A stretch of DNA of 64,000 bases from Vesta saturnalis (taxonomy: Eukaryota; Arthropoda; Insecta; Coleoptera; Lampyridae): positions 6,692,501 to 6,756,500 of the forward strand of contig JARFJB010002087.1 of assembly GCA_036346205.1 (NCBI GenBank), read 5' to 3'. Within the stretch, counting starts at the first letter, position 1. The number at the start of each line of letters is the position of its first letter. Below are positions 22,020 to 33,964 of this stretch, in pieces. Made by a program: the position numbers and the translations under genes. The notes under the pieces are model-generated. The model was not told the DNA's origin. It worked only from the letters and a program-made list of their open reading frames with translations, and searched no databases.

Positions 22020-24676
22020 CACATTGGGTGCCAAGCTATTATCATAAAAAATTTCTGGGGGCCACATCAATTTTTCCGAGTTTATTATTTTTGATCTATT
22101 CTTATAGTGTTTATGTACAACTAATTGTATTTTCGATGTTTTTTTTTTATTACATTAAGTTTTTTGTCCGTGACCCACATATGGGTGACATGGCCCCCTG
22201 GGAAATATTTTCATATTTTTTCCATGTGGGGCAACGTCACCTATTTCGGGGTGATGGTGTTTTTTGTTTTTAACTCCTTTTTTGTTGCAGGTGTGTACGG
22301 AGTTCTTAGAAAGAGACAAGTAGTGAATAGTTAGGTACTTTTAGTGCGTGAATAGTAAGTGACAATGAGTAAGCGGAAGTTAAGTGGTAAAGATCTAGAA
22401 ATTATTGCGAACAATATAGACGAATTTGAGAACGATAGTTCCGACGATTCTGTTGACAATCCTTTATGGGTTGAATCGATCAGTAAAAATGAGCAAGAAT
22501 TGTCGAGCAGCAATGATGAGCAGCAGGACAATATTGCAGATGTCTTACAGGAGATGACTCTGGAGGAAGAGAAGAAGCTGCATCAGAAGAACCAGACAAT
22601 CTCGTACCACCAGAATGTATTTGGTCTACGTATGAAGGCAGACACAAAAACTTTGAGTTTACTGGACTCCATGGGGCACAGAAAGATATTTCGCCGGACG
22701 TTACCCCTCTAGGTGTGTTTTCCCTTTTGGTGGATGAAAAATTACTTAACTACATTGTTGCACAAACAAATAAGTTTGCTCGACAAACTATTAACCACAG
22801 ACCTGCCAAGAAATATTCGCGACTTAATAAATGGAAAGAGACGAACGTAGAAGAACTAAGAAAACTATTAGGCTTAACGATATGGATGGGATTAGTAAAA
22901 ATTAGTTCTCTCCAAAATTATTGGGCTAAAAGCGGTATTTACAAAAATGAAATTCCACCTTCCATTATGTCAAGAAAACGGTACCAAATGCTTTTATCAA
23001 TGATCAATTTCAACAATAATGAAAACACTCAGGTTGGAAATCGCCTGGGAAAAATACAGCCGTTAGTAGACATATTGGAACGCAAATTTCAAGATCTGTT
23101 TACGCCAAACCAAGACATTGTTATTGATGAGACGCTTGTGCCATGGAGAGGCCGCCTAATCTTTAGGCAATATATCCCTAATAAAGCACATCGCTACGGC
23201 ATAAAACTATTTAAGTTATGCTCCATTGATACATGGTCTATACAAATTTATGCCGGTAGGGCGGCAAGTGGTATAAGACAAATTGGTATGGCGCATAACG
23301 TTTGTTTACAATTAGCAGCAACACTTTTGAATCAGGGCAGAACTTTATATATCGATAACTTTTATACCAGTTATGACTTGGCTAAAGCATTGATAGATCA
23401 GAATACCCATGTTGTAGGAACATTCAGAGCAAACAAAAAACATATGCCAAAGGAAGTTGTAACAGCTAAATTAAAAAAAGAACGGTATTGCCGTTTTAGT
23501 ATGGAAAGACACTCGTGATGTCCGTCTCCTCTCTACTAAAAACTCACCTACATTAGTTCCCGTTAATCGTAAAAATACACCTACTAGCAAACCCTCTCTT
23601 AACACTGCTCCTGGTAGTTCTATAGACCCAATCGAATTGGATCAACCCTCTACTTCTGCGAATGTTGTTCCTACATTACAGCAATCTTCTGGTCCGGACC
23701 AATTTACAGAAGAATCGGATATTCAAGATGAATTCCCTAGAAATTACTCTGCAGCTGGTGGTTTAGCTATGGAAATGCAACCTTCAATACGTGCTCGACG
23801 TAAGTCGAAGAAGGCGACGCACAAACCACTTGGAGTTTTGGCTTACAATCAAGGAAAGGCAGGCATAGACCATTCCGACCAAATGACGTCTTATGTATCT
23901 ACCTTAAGGAAAGGTATAAAATGGTTTCGAAACTTAGGGGTAGAATTTCTCCTAGGAATAGCAGTGGTTAACGCCTGGGTCGTGTACAAGCATGTGACCA
24001 AGAAAAAAATTGGAATAGTAAAGTTTAGGAAACAGTTGACAGCCCAATTACTCAATATTGAACAAGTAAGTGAACCGCAACCTAAGCACGGAAAGAAATC
24101 AGCACATCATTTGGTTCCGACAATCGAAAATGGCAACAAGATGAGACGAAAATGCACATCTTGTTATGGAAGAATTCAAAAGGAACTAAGCCGTAATCAA
24201 ACCAGGAAAAGGGCAAAAGGGGGCCTGTACTCACTGCGATGGCTGTGTAGATTTAACTCAGCTATGTTTGCCATGTTTTAATTTAATTCATCAGAAAAAT
24301 TAACGAATTATTACCTTATTTATTGAAACTGTTTAGGTTGCATTACCGACATTTATTTTTTTACGTTTTTTCCCCCGTTTTTAAACGTTAATGTTTTTTA
24401 TTTTTCTAGCATTTTAATTAATAAATAAATTATAAAAGAATACTTTTGTTTTAAATTGTCCTATAAAACCAAAGATTGTTAGTTTCCTAAAACCAACCAA
24501 AAAGTGATGTTTCATAGGAGGCTACCAAGTTATATCCTCATTTAAAACACGTTGGCATACAAATGTGTATGACACGGCCTACAGGAAAATGTCTGTCACT
24601 CGTATATGGGTGACGTGGCCCTCACGGAAACATCACTGTAACCCCTATGTGGGTGACGTGGCACGTAATGTGTTAA
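22016..24676 (+). mobile_element. piggyBac transposon with TTAA target duplication
   Basis: The element occupies 22020-24672. It is flanked by TTAA at 22016-22019 and 24673-24676, the obligatory piggyBac target duplication. The ends are inverted repeats: CACATTGGGTGCCA on the left, and CACATTACGTGCCA when the right end is read inward. Subterminal copies of ATATGGGTGACGTGGC lie near 22183 on the left and near 24604 and 24644 on the right, all in the same orientation. The length of 2.65 kb and the single transposase gene are usual for the family. Confidence 0.95.
22365..24303 (+). pseudogene. piggyBac transposase, three frameshifts
   Basis: ATG 22365 opens an acidic N-terminus (DEFENDSSDDSVDNP). 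The DDE-type core follows with all three catalytic aspartates: IDETLVPWRGR (Asp codon 23126), YIDNFYTSYDLAKAL (23354) and GIDHSDQMTSYV (23868). The C-terminal Cys-rich domain RRKCTSCYGR then CTHCDGC and CLPC (to the stop at 24301) binds the transposon ends in this family. Reading passes through frame changes near 22590, near 23480 (A-run) and near 24210 (G-run). The total of about 640 residues is full length. Apart from the shifts there is little decay, so the insertion is young, or some shifts could be assembly errors at homopolymers. Confidence 0.9.
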
Positions 24677-25029
24677 ACCGCGTACCTTAAACCGTTAAGT
24701 GTAGGTGATTAAGTGCTTAATTAAAGGATTATCTTCAAGCGTAAGTAGGTATTTAAATGTAGATTAAAGTTCGCAACATGCAATGCAACAAGCTAGTGTA
24801 ACCTACTGAAAATCAAAGGTATCATCACAAAACAGCCTCGAATTCCATCTTTACGCAAGATTTCACAGCTAGAAACTGGTTCTCCACGGCTATAGTTGTG
24901 ATACTGTCCCGTTATATTTAAATGAAGAGGGATGTATAGATGAACGTGTAAGCTGAGAAAGGGATGCTGTAGTTTCGAACGCAGTCACTCAAACTTTCGC
25001 GTCATTGCGGGTAGGTTGTCGGTAACTTT
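24677..25029. other. No gene seen
   Basis: Intronic sequence between the piggyBac and a dispersed repeat copy. Nothing recognisable. Confidence 0.5.
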
Positions 25030-25600
25030 TGTTAATGTGCTTTTATTCACGATACAATTGTGTACGTGAAAATTCCTTGTGTATTAACTTAACTGCCGGT
25101 ACGATAGATTGTATAATTTAAATTATTTATGACACAATTGTGAGAGTGATTTCACTGTTTGTTTTTTATGGTGTTTATGTGTATTTAAAGTATTTTTCAT
25201 TTTTTCTGTTGCTTAATTTTATAATTTTGTATGCACTTTAACCTAGTTTAATGGTAATTTGGTACATTTGCGTATTGAACCTTTTCATTGTTTTTTGTTC
25301 TTTGATTTATGTACGCTAAAATGTAAAATTGCCTATTTATTGATAAACTGGGCTTTCTAGGTGGTTCTTTCCCAGTTTCGCAAATTAATGGGCAGTTTCA
25401 TTGTTTACCTGTGCCACTATGATGCAACACAACCATATCCATTCCTATCTTATTCAATTCACACGGAGTAGCCGACCACTAGACGGCCAATTCCTTTTAC
25501 CAGATTTTTAATTGTTGCCAGGAAAGTTAACTTGAGGCAAGCACATAGAATATATTTCAGAATAAGTTCAATATTACGCTCTTAAAAATTGAGAGAAACT
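25030..25600 (+). repeat. Dispersed noncoding repeat family, copy A (3' part)
   Basis: Shared landmarks with the copies at 28560-30070 and 38150-38830 are TAATTTTGTATGCACTTTAACCT, AAATTAATGGG or TTAATTTGAGTA, a variant of ACTATGATGCAACA, ACTAGACGGCCAA or ACTAGCCGACC, and a terminal AATAAGTTCAATATTACG. All three run in the plus direction and stop at about the same place, so the 3' end of the family is near 25600. Confidence 0.75.
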
Positions 25601-25644
25601 TCAATTTACACTTTTAAGGATACTGTATCTTGGGAAACTACAAA

Positions 25645-26790
25645 TGAAAGGTTTCTTTCAAAAACATCATATGCCAAAAATGCATTTGTTCAGAAATAAC
25701 AAAAAACATTATAAGTTGCGTATGTTGGGGGTTTGGAAAAAAATGATTTGCCAGTATTTATGGCAGTTGGTTACCAATTGATTTTCTTGGATAACCTGAT
25801 CACTATATAATTAGGAAAAAAAAGTTTGGACTTTCATTAAGTAAAAAACGACTACAGGTTTTATAAACTAAATGTATTAATTTCAAGAAATGAAAAATGG
25901 AACATTAAAAAAAACTGCTTAGTTCTGTTAGTGTCGACCCCTGGCGTCTCTGGGAGATTTGTTCGTACTCTAGCAGGTGTAACTGCATGAATTTTCGAAA
26001 AGCCATTTTGACAAAGCCAATGTTCTTCACTCTCATGGCGAACCTTGTAAAAGAAGGTAGCACATTTGATTTTTCGTGCATCATCAGGAGTATCTCGAGG
26101 GCGTCGTCTGTTTACATGTTTTACTTGCATTAGCCCACAAAGATGACTATCTTGTTCGTTTTTGTCAGCCATGGAGTAAAACTGGGCAAAAATTTCTTCC
26201 CATGTAGCATCGGATAACTTTTCGAGACATTTATATTTACATCTTAAAAAATTACTGATTAACCTCAGCGAAGTACGGAAAATAAAATTAACTTACCCAC
26301 AAATGGCTCTGGGTACGCGTTTCGCAATTAGCTTTCCGCGATGATTGATTTGTTCTTCTCCATTTACTTTTAGTTTCTTAATAGTATTCGCTGTTCTTTC
26401 TTTCTTTTTGTTTTCTCTTCAGCCATTTAACCCTCAATATTAGTTTCCATTGTTCTTTTACACACCAAAATAAACTTCAGCACTTAACAAATCACATTAC
26501 AAACCATCAAAGCTTTTTAGGTTAAAATTAATATCGCGGTAATTCTGAGATTTTCAGCAAAAAACAACACAAGTCCAGGACATACGTTGTTTTTGATGGC
26601 ATCCGCTGTGGAGATGTGTTGCTTTTACAGAAACGCATAAACTTTACCCCATGATAAAACCTGTTTTTGTGCTGTGTTTGAAAGAAATGGTTTGTGGTAC
26701 ATCTAGACTCGGCTATGGCCTACAACATGGCGCGATCGTCCCAAAAGCGGCATTTATGGACATGTGTCGTTTTTGAAAGAAACCCTTCAA
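25645..26790 (-). mobile_element. Small DNA transposon with TIRs around a Cys-rich gene
   Basis: The left end TGAAAGGTTTCTTTCAAAAA then CATCATATGCC (25645-25683) matches the inverted right end TTGAAGGGTTTCTTTCAAAA then ACGACACATGTCC (26750-26790). The arms are about 40 bases. Inside lies a single minus-strand gene with one intron (25939-26440). I did not find a convincing target-site duplication. The superfamily is not identified. Confidence 0.7.
25939..26440 (-). pseudogene. Cys-rich transposon protein, two exons
   Basis: Exon 1 (26297 to about 26440, minus) encodes a Lys-rich start and GEEQINHRGKLIAKRVP, ending AICG. The donor is GTAAGTT and the acceptor is AG next to 26242. Exon 2 (25939-26242) continues CKYKCLEKLSDATWEEIFAQ, then RRRPRDTPDDARKIKCATFF and EEHWLCQNGFSKIHAVTPAR. 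The Cys-x3-Cys pair and the later Cys/Phe-rich box match a pattern common in uncharacterised insect transposon-associated proteins. That role is from memory of the pattern and not from a search. A frameshift lies at the start of exon 1 and the C-terminal transposase part is missing, so it is probably a deleted derivative. Confidence 0.55.
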
Positions 26791-27299
26791 TTGGTAATCA
26801 TTATCAGATCTTATAGTGGATGGCCCTACCATCTCGTTACTTTCTCAACGATCTGCAACCTATCCTAATCGTTAAAAATGTATCCTCGAGATTTTGGTGT
26901 ATGTTTACGTTTTACATACCCATAAACACGAAAAATGTACTTATTCGTACCTAACTCCGTAACAAATAGATGATAACAGTTGAAATTGTCATAGAAATTC
27001 ACTATAGAGTTTCTCAGAAGCCACTTTGATTATTCCTATGCCAAACCCTAAGGGGTTGCGAAATGCCATAAGGAAAATATCTACAAAAATAGCAGATATG
27101 AACTTATTCAAGTTCATACTACAATTTGAGGGCTATGTTTTTTCAAGTTTCGTTAGGTTGCCAATGGATGGTTAGAAGTGGCGATTGCGCGGTAGTGTTT
27201 GGTAATCTCTATTTGTCAGTACATTCCATCCGGGTCGGTTATTACGTGGCGTAGTTTTGATCATAGCTACTACCATTGCAGCTAACACCAAATGCGAGA
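26791..27299. other. No gene seen
   Basis: Sequence between the TIR element and the mariner. It probably holds the mariner 5' untranslated end, but I could not identify its terminal repeat. Confidence 0.4.
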
Positions 27300-28276
27300 T
27301 TAGCCCTATGATCCGTTTTTCAAGCTGAAAGCAATACTGCGGCTGAAAATCATCAAATATTGTGTGTTGTATATGAGGAAGGTATTGTGAATGATAGTGC
27401 AGTGCGAAAGTGGTGTAGGATTTTTCGAGAAGGACGAACTGATGTCTATGATGGATGAAGGAGGTTAAACGCCTTGTTTCGAGAGCGCCGACGATTCACA
27501 ACATCTGAACTGTCTGCTGAATTTCTCGATCAGCACTTTATAACATTGTTACAGGACGACTCGGCTACCACAAATTTTGTGCACTATGAGTTTCCATACA
27601 GCTTATAGATGTTGAATGAACTGCAGCGAATGGATTCTGCACTAACGTTTTTGCAGCGTTACCATGACGAAGGAGAAGCGTTTTTGGGAACGTAACGGGA
27701 GAGGAAGCGTTGGTTCAGCTTGTGAACGTCGAAACAAATGAGCGATCGAAGCAATGGATGCATACGAACTCCGCTACAAACCAAAAAAATTTAAACAAAC
27801 CTTGTCCAACAAAAAGCTTCCGACTACAGTGTTTTGGGACTGTAGAGGGAGTGGAGTGTGGTTTTTGAACCCTGGATCAACAAGTACTGCAGCGACGTAG
27901 TGTAACACCCTTGAACGTCTACGGAGAGTAATACAAAACAAAAGGAGAGGCATATTGGCATAAAGAATTGTTTTGCTTCATGACAATGAACGCCCCCATA
28001 CGGGAAGAGTAATAAGGGAACTGCTCAAGAAAAGTGGATGGTAGTTGTTCAACCACCCGCCCTACAACCTGGACTTGGCAACAAGCGACTTCGATATATT
28101 CACCAAGATGAATGTATGATTGGGGACGCAGAGGTTCAACAATAACGAGGAATTGAAAACCAGTGACAGATTGGCTGAGACCTCAGGCGATAACATCATA
28201 CGAGGAGGGTATACAAAAGCTGGTGCCCCGTTACTACAAATGCATCAATACCGGTGGTGACTACCTTGAGAAATAG
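27300..28276 (+). pseudogene. mariner transposase remnant
   Basis: The conserved mariner order is visible across several frames. First a helix-turn-helix block (VYEEGIVNDSAVRKWCRIFR, EGRTDV), then RRRFTTSELSAEF, then a block read in two frames around ALTFLQRYHDEG and NKKLPTTVFWDC. The second catalytic Asp is in VLLHDNERPHTGR (Asp codon 27982). The third lies in PPYNLDLATSDFDIF. Most of the domain between the first DNA-binding motif and ALTFL is deleted, and the GDET box with the first catalytic Asp is not readable. The end reads EEGIQKLVPRYYKCINTGGDY in mariner style. There are many stops, so this copy is old. Confidence 0.9.
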
Positions 28277-28559
28277 TTGACACGTATAAGTAACTCAATA
28301 AACCTTTTCTTATATCTTGTATTTCTTTTTGACAGCTTACCGGAATTTGAAAAAAATAGCCCTCGTACTTCATACTATCCCTAATAAAATTGCGCAAAGA
28401 AAGAAAGAATGAAAAAAAAACCCTAAGGTAAAATTATTGTCATCGGCGAGAAATTCGAAACTGAGCTCAGGCCGGAGATATCGATTTTGAGGCACCCTAA
28501 GCCCAAAGAAGCGGTTCTGGTAAAATGAAAAAAATGTGGTGTGTGTTATGTGAGCGCAA

Positions 28560-30070
28560 TAGAGCATTAGTGCGTAAATACGTGCCAGTGTGCGGGTGCG
28601 TGCGTATGTGAGAGATTTCACTGTTCCTTCGTGTTTATTTGTTGTTTAAGATACTTTTCATTTTCTCGGTATTTTATTGCTTTTATATTTAAAAGGGGTG
28701 ATTTTATGATGTATTTACACAGTGATTAGTTTCTTTTCTTCGTTTATTTTGCTATAATCTATAGATCTACTTGTAAATTTCTTCAACAACTAACCCCATC
28801 CATTGCTTTGCTGACGATAGCACTCTTCACTGTAGTTCATCTCAGTCTACTCATAGTGATAATCCACCTTCTATGTCAAATCAAGAAATTAAAGCTGAAA
28901 TGGCAAATTCAATCAACAAAGACATTCAACGTATTCTCGAATGGGGAAGCAATAATCTAGTTAAATTTAATGCTAACAAAACTCAGTGTTGCCTTATGTC
29001 CGCCAAAAAAGATCGATCATTTCCTGTTGTAAGTATGAATGGCTCAGTTCTTAAGTTTTCAGACTCTATTACTCTGTTGGGTATGACTGTATCTTCAAAT
29101 CTCTCATGGGTTGACCATCTTCTGTCAGCTACCAAAACAGCTGCTCGTAAAATAGGCTTTTTGTACAGATCTAAGCAGTACTTTACCTCTCGACAACTCC
29201 TTTTGCTGTATAAGGCCCAAATTCGGCCTCATCTGGAATATAATTCTCACCTTTGGGTTAGTGCTCCCCAATACGCTCTCGATATCGTTGATCGTATTCA
29301 AAAGAGAGCGATTAGGCTTATAAATGACCTGTCCTTAACTCCTTAACTTCTCACATACAGTCCCTTGAGCATAGAAGGATGGTTTCAGTTCTTTCTTTGT
29401 ATTATCGTTATTACAACGGCTATTGTGCTGGTGAATTACATTCTTTGATACCATCTCCAGCTATCTTTGCGAGAAACACTCGGTTCGCTCATTCACATCA
29501 TCAGTATGCAGTACAAATCTCCACTTGTCGTACCAAACGGGCGCAATCCACATTTTTCTACACGGCTTCTAAACTCTGGAATGATCTCCATAGTTCCTGT
29601 TTTCCTCTCACTTATGATATGAGAAAATTTAAGGTAGCTGTTCATAGGCATCTATTGGCAATTCATTATCCCTCTATCCATCCTCCTAAGTGTTCCTGAG
29701 TGCTTTAGCACGATAGGCCTTATTTAGCCTGTTCAGGTCCACAATCATAAAAAAAAAATGCCCAGATGGATTTTCTGAACGATTTTTTCCCAGTTCGTAA
29801 TTAATGGGTTGAAGTATGAGCGCGCAAAGCTCGTTGATTCTAATTTGAGTAATTTTGTTGTTTGTCTGTCTCACTACGATGCAACATTTAACGTCATCCC
29901 TCCCAACCTCGTATAAGTAACATAAGGCAGCACAGGATACCACTAGACCGCCAATAATTTATCAAATAATGCTACTAAGATTGGCATTATTGCTGGTATG
30001 GCCAAAATAAGGCTATTAGATAATTTGCAATATTGCGAATAAGTTCAATATTATGATCTTAAAGATTTTA
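28560..30070 (+). repeat. Dispersed noncoding repeat family, copy B, split by a LINE
   Basis: The first part (28560-28700) matches copy A around GAGAGATTTCACTGTT and GATACTTTTCATTTTCT. The second (about 29775-30070) matches around AATTAATGGGTTGAAG, TTAATTTGAGTA-type sequence, CACTACGATGCAACA, ACTAGACCGCCAA and AATAAGTTCAATATTATG. The LINE at 28795-29760 sits between, so it inserted into an existing copy. Confidence 0.65.
28795..29760 (+). pseudogene. CR1/Jockey-type LINE, 5'-truncated
   Basis: The fragment begins inside the reverse transcriptase with the catalytic FADD (28807-28818). It continues through ILEWGSNNLVKFNANKTQCC, LGMTVSSNLSW, AARKIGFLYRSKQYF and KAQIRPHLEYNSHLW to ALDIVDRIQKRAIRLI at 29330. 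A one-base frameshift between 29330 and 29360 moves the C-terminus (LEHRRMVSVLSLYYRYYNG, TFFYTASKLWNDLHSSCFP, KFKVAVHRHLL) to another frame, ending at 29699. A short 3' tail and an A10 run at 29749-29758 follow. Truncation at the 5' end and the A-tail are typical of target-primed insertion. Confidence 0.9.
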
Positions 30071-30299
30071 TAGTCTTTTATTATTAACGTCGAATTACGT
30101 TTTTTTTCAAAATAGTGTATTCGTATCAGTAAAAATTAAAATAAAACGATTAATTATTCTATTTATTTATTTTGTATCAAAGAAATAAACAAAGTTTTCT
30201 AAAACATTGTAAACAAATTATAGAGGTGAACGAACAAAACAATTTAAAATTTAATTGGTCATATGTACAGTTCGAAGATTTAAATTACATCTGCGCGGA

Positions 30300-30900
30300 T
30301 CATTCCTGTAATAAAGACTTATAGTAAAATTCTTCTAATTTTTTTACCATATGATCCTCCCAAAATGTATCATCCCTATAAAAAACAAAACATATTATTT
30401 CATTTAATGTTCAAAACATTTATTGTTACTACGTACCTTTCAACTTCTTCAACATGGATTCCTGTTGCAGTGTAGACAATAAAGCAGAATTTGACTCGTT
30501 TGGTAATATGTAAAATTGCTTGCATCTGATAATAATAATTATGGTTCCTCTTTAACTTAATTATGTTCTTTTCGAAATCTACAACACAATAATTAATTAA
30601 ATTTACCTTACATGCCTCCACAGGATCAATGTCATCGCTTTTTGGAGCTTTTTATTTCCACCACTGCATGTTCTTATACCAGTCCGTCAGGCCAACACGC
30701 TAAAAATGATTTTTCTTTGTCTATAAGGAGTCCGCATGTAGTGACTTTTAATTTAAATAATTTTAATAAATTATAACAAAGGGAATATTTCAATAAAATA
30801 AGATTGTATATAGGTACTTACGCTTCTCTCGTCCTTTTTAATAACACACTCCTACTTCTTCTTGGAACACACTCTTTTTCTTGCTTTAGGCATTTTTAGA
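30300..30900 (-). pseudogene. YqaJ-like nuclease gene remnant with intron
   Basis: On the minus strand, frames interrupted by stops read CGLLIDKEKSFLACWPDGLV, then HAVVEIKSSKK and DPVEACK. This matches the catalytic PDGL...VEIK core of YqaJ/lambda-exonuclease-type nucleases, whose Asp, Glu and Lys bind metal and cut DNA. Exon 1 continues NYYYQMQAILHITKRVKFCF to VEE VER (30437). An intron of 61 bases with GT and TTTATAG-type ends follows, and exon 2 (30300-30375) reads DDTFWEDHMVKKLEEFYYK to a stop. The splice keeps frame. YqaJ-domain proteins are abundant in insect mobile elements. Which element this belongs to is unclear. Confidence 0.7.
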
Positions 30901-30902
30901 CA

Positions 30903-33900
30903 CAATCACAAATTCACAACTGGTGTTTAATCGATGAGTATCGTTTGCAAAATGCTAGTACACTGATAGCAATCCCGTAATTGTCTACATTTCATTAGAA
31001 TATTTGAGGAATAACTATAATCAATATGTAATTACGCGATATATTTAGGTTTAATTAAACAAAAAGTTATTTGGCCATTTTCTACAACTAATTATATTAC
31101 CTATATCTCTTTAAATTTAACATTGGGTAATGAGCTAATTAGCAAATAATTTGTTTTTATACAATTTATTTAAATAACACTTTATGTTGATTACGGGTAA
31201 TTAAAGAAAAGGATGGAGTTGAGGTACCTATATAATAAAATAAAAGTGACATTAGTTTTAAAATTTTTTATAAAAAATTAAAAAAATTCAATTTTATTGC
31301 AAGTTACTTTAGTGAACATGTCTTCTGTAAATTAGTGAAAAAATAATAAAGGGATTTGCATATATTATTCTGAATATTGATTTAATCAGGTAAATCTTTG
31401 AAAAACTTTCACTCCGCTTCACTAGGGAGCGCTGCGATCGATTTATATTTCGTCAAGCTATCTAGAGGGGCTTTAAGGCCATACGATTTTATACCCATTC
31501 TAAGTATTGCAAATAGAACATTCAAATATGACAATGTATAGGGTAAACTAAAACGTAATTTAAGACATGATTTGATTAAATACGATTTATATAAGATCGG
31601 GCTATAAAGTACATTTTATGAATCAATATAGCGGGCGTAAAATGCCACTTTTAGCGCCCTCCGGCGGTAAAGTAAATGTTTTTTCTTCTTCAGAAATCAT
31701 ATTTAGTTAGTAGTTAGATAAAGATGGCGATCACCTATTCTAGCTTTATTTACTTAGTTGCTATAGTAACGCGAACGTATGTATACAGATTTTTATTTTC
31801 TAATCTTACTAGTCACAAAAAGATAAACTATTTTCTCTATAACGAATACAACTTATTTGGTAGATTATTATAGAAGGCAGGTATTGATAATATCGAGAGA
31901 TAAAATTCATACAACTTAAAACAACATTTATAATAAACCGCTCACAGAAATGTTGTTCTGCATTTCGGGCTCAAACAGCGTTTATGGACCTTACTTACAC
32001 GTCGCGGTCCATAATCGCATGTTTTACAGCCTTGATACAACTATTTTTGACTAACTCATCGATTTACATACGTTTATTGGTTTTCTATTTTTTCTCAATT
32101 CAATAGTGAGGTTGTAACCTGTTACAAAAGAACACAGGTTTGGGCCACTCGGTATATCGAAAATGTTTGCAGTTACATAAAAAGTACATAATAAGCAATC
32201 TATTTGTTATATGGAAATAGAAATTTATGTTTCTTATTTTCGCTGTTTACTTACTCCGGATACGATGTAATTACAAATCACTGTTGAAAAAGAAATATAC
32301 ACCTATGTAACACATAATTGATCCATCATTTAGAAAGTAGTGTAATTTTTTGAAAAAAAAACGGAATTTACCTGCTGAAAAGTTGAAAAGTGGTAAGTTA
32401 TACAATAGTCTCAAAATACCATTTCGAGGAATACGTTAATTAACAAATAATAAAGATGGTGAGAAAGAAATATCGAAGATATTTCACAAACTTACGGTTA
32501 TCCATTTCAACTACGAATTCTGAATAAAGCAGCTAACTTTTTAATATTCCAACTTCGGACAGTGTTTACATTAGATACAAAAAATATTAACATGTCATAA
32601 CACGTTCGGTGGAGTGAAAAATTATTTTGTAAATAATCGATAAAACATCAAATTCTAAATAAGACTTCCGTTTAACACGATTATACACCGTTACTATGTG
32701 CATTCAGACAAAAATGGTTTAATACGTCGAATCAACCGTATATGCAAATATAATGTGTAATTAACTTAGTAGTAAAAAAAATTGTTTCCTGAATGACGTA
32801 CAGCATGAAATTCGGAATTAGTTTGAAAAGTTACTTATTGCTGTTTTATGTAATTCATGTTCTAGCCTTTTTATGTTAATTACTTTCCGACATGAAATTG
32901 AATGTTTCCATCTACAAAACGTATTTATGCAGATCACCTAGGTACTTGTTAAGTAATAAACTAGTTCTGAAGGCGAAGCTTAACTGTTACATAACAATTT
33001 CTAGGTTGGACGTTTAAATATTACATAAAGGAATTTAATCATAATAAACATGAATGAACGTATTTAGGTATCCCTTATGTACGTTATTTATAATTCGCTA
33101 AAAGTAAAAGTATAATCAAATTCAAGGCTTGTATTTTTAAAGCCGTCGATTATATACTGGTGTGCTTCTGTAAATTATTCCAGTAGGAAATGTCGAAAAG
33201 TTCTATAATCTCTACTTATATATTTAAAAATAAAAGTAAATTTTAGCCCTAAAACAAAAATTTCTTAGTTTTCGATTACTTTACTGTTCAATCAGTAGGA
33301 AAGACTATACTGCTGATTTTGAATGCAGTTTGAGTGGCAACCCCGTTAAGGTCTGGCAGCGGCCGTATCTTGGTAATAGATAAGCACTGATCTTTTGGGG
33401 AAATGTTATAATAAAACTGCATATGAGAAAACATTGTAAATAATGTTCAAGTTCGTAGGGTGGCCATTAGGGGGCGTAATAGGGTCACGAAATTAAAAAA
33501 ATCAAACATTTTTATAAAATGTCTCAAGTTAAGGTACGCAAAGACATCCGTATTAAATTTCTAGAAAATTTTAGGCATTTTTTGTCTAAAACTCAGTCTT
33601 ATCTCTTGAAATAAAGTGGTGGGGTATGGGGGACCTACTTGAAAAAAATAAAAAACTTTAGTTTACTTTACTCAAAAGGGTCATTCCATGTGACATCAAC
33701 AAGCGCTCTGAACCTTACCATTTGAGATTTTTGGTACACTGGCTGCACCCATGAAACAGTTGAAAAATATAAAGTATTAAGTTGTTGTAATAGTCATTCA
33801 AAAACGTAAAAAAATCGTGCCGTTCATTTACATCAATTTTTCTCAAAAAAAAAAAAGTTAAAAAATATATTGTTAAAAATCTCAAAAATACCCCTTTTAA

Positions 33901-33964
33901 TTTTTGTTTAGAAAAATATATGTTTAAATTTATATTCTTTAACCTTATTTCGTGGAATTCCATA
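30903..33964. other. 3 kb without a recognised feature
   Basis: AT-rich intron sequence on both strands. It includes short GC-richer patches near 31410-31480, 31620-31680 and 33340-33490 (for example TTAGCGCCCTCCGGCGGTAA) that look like scraps of old repeats. No open frame has a recognisable motif. Confidence 0.45.
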
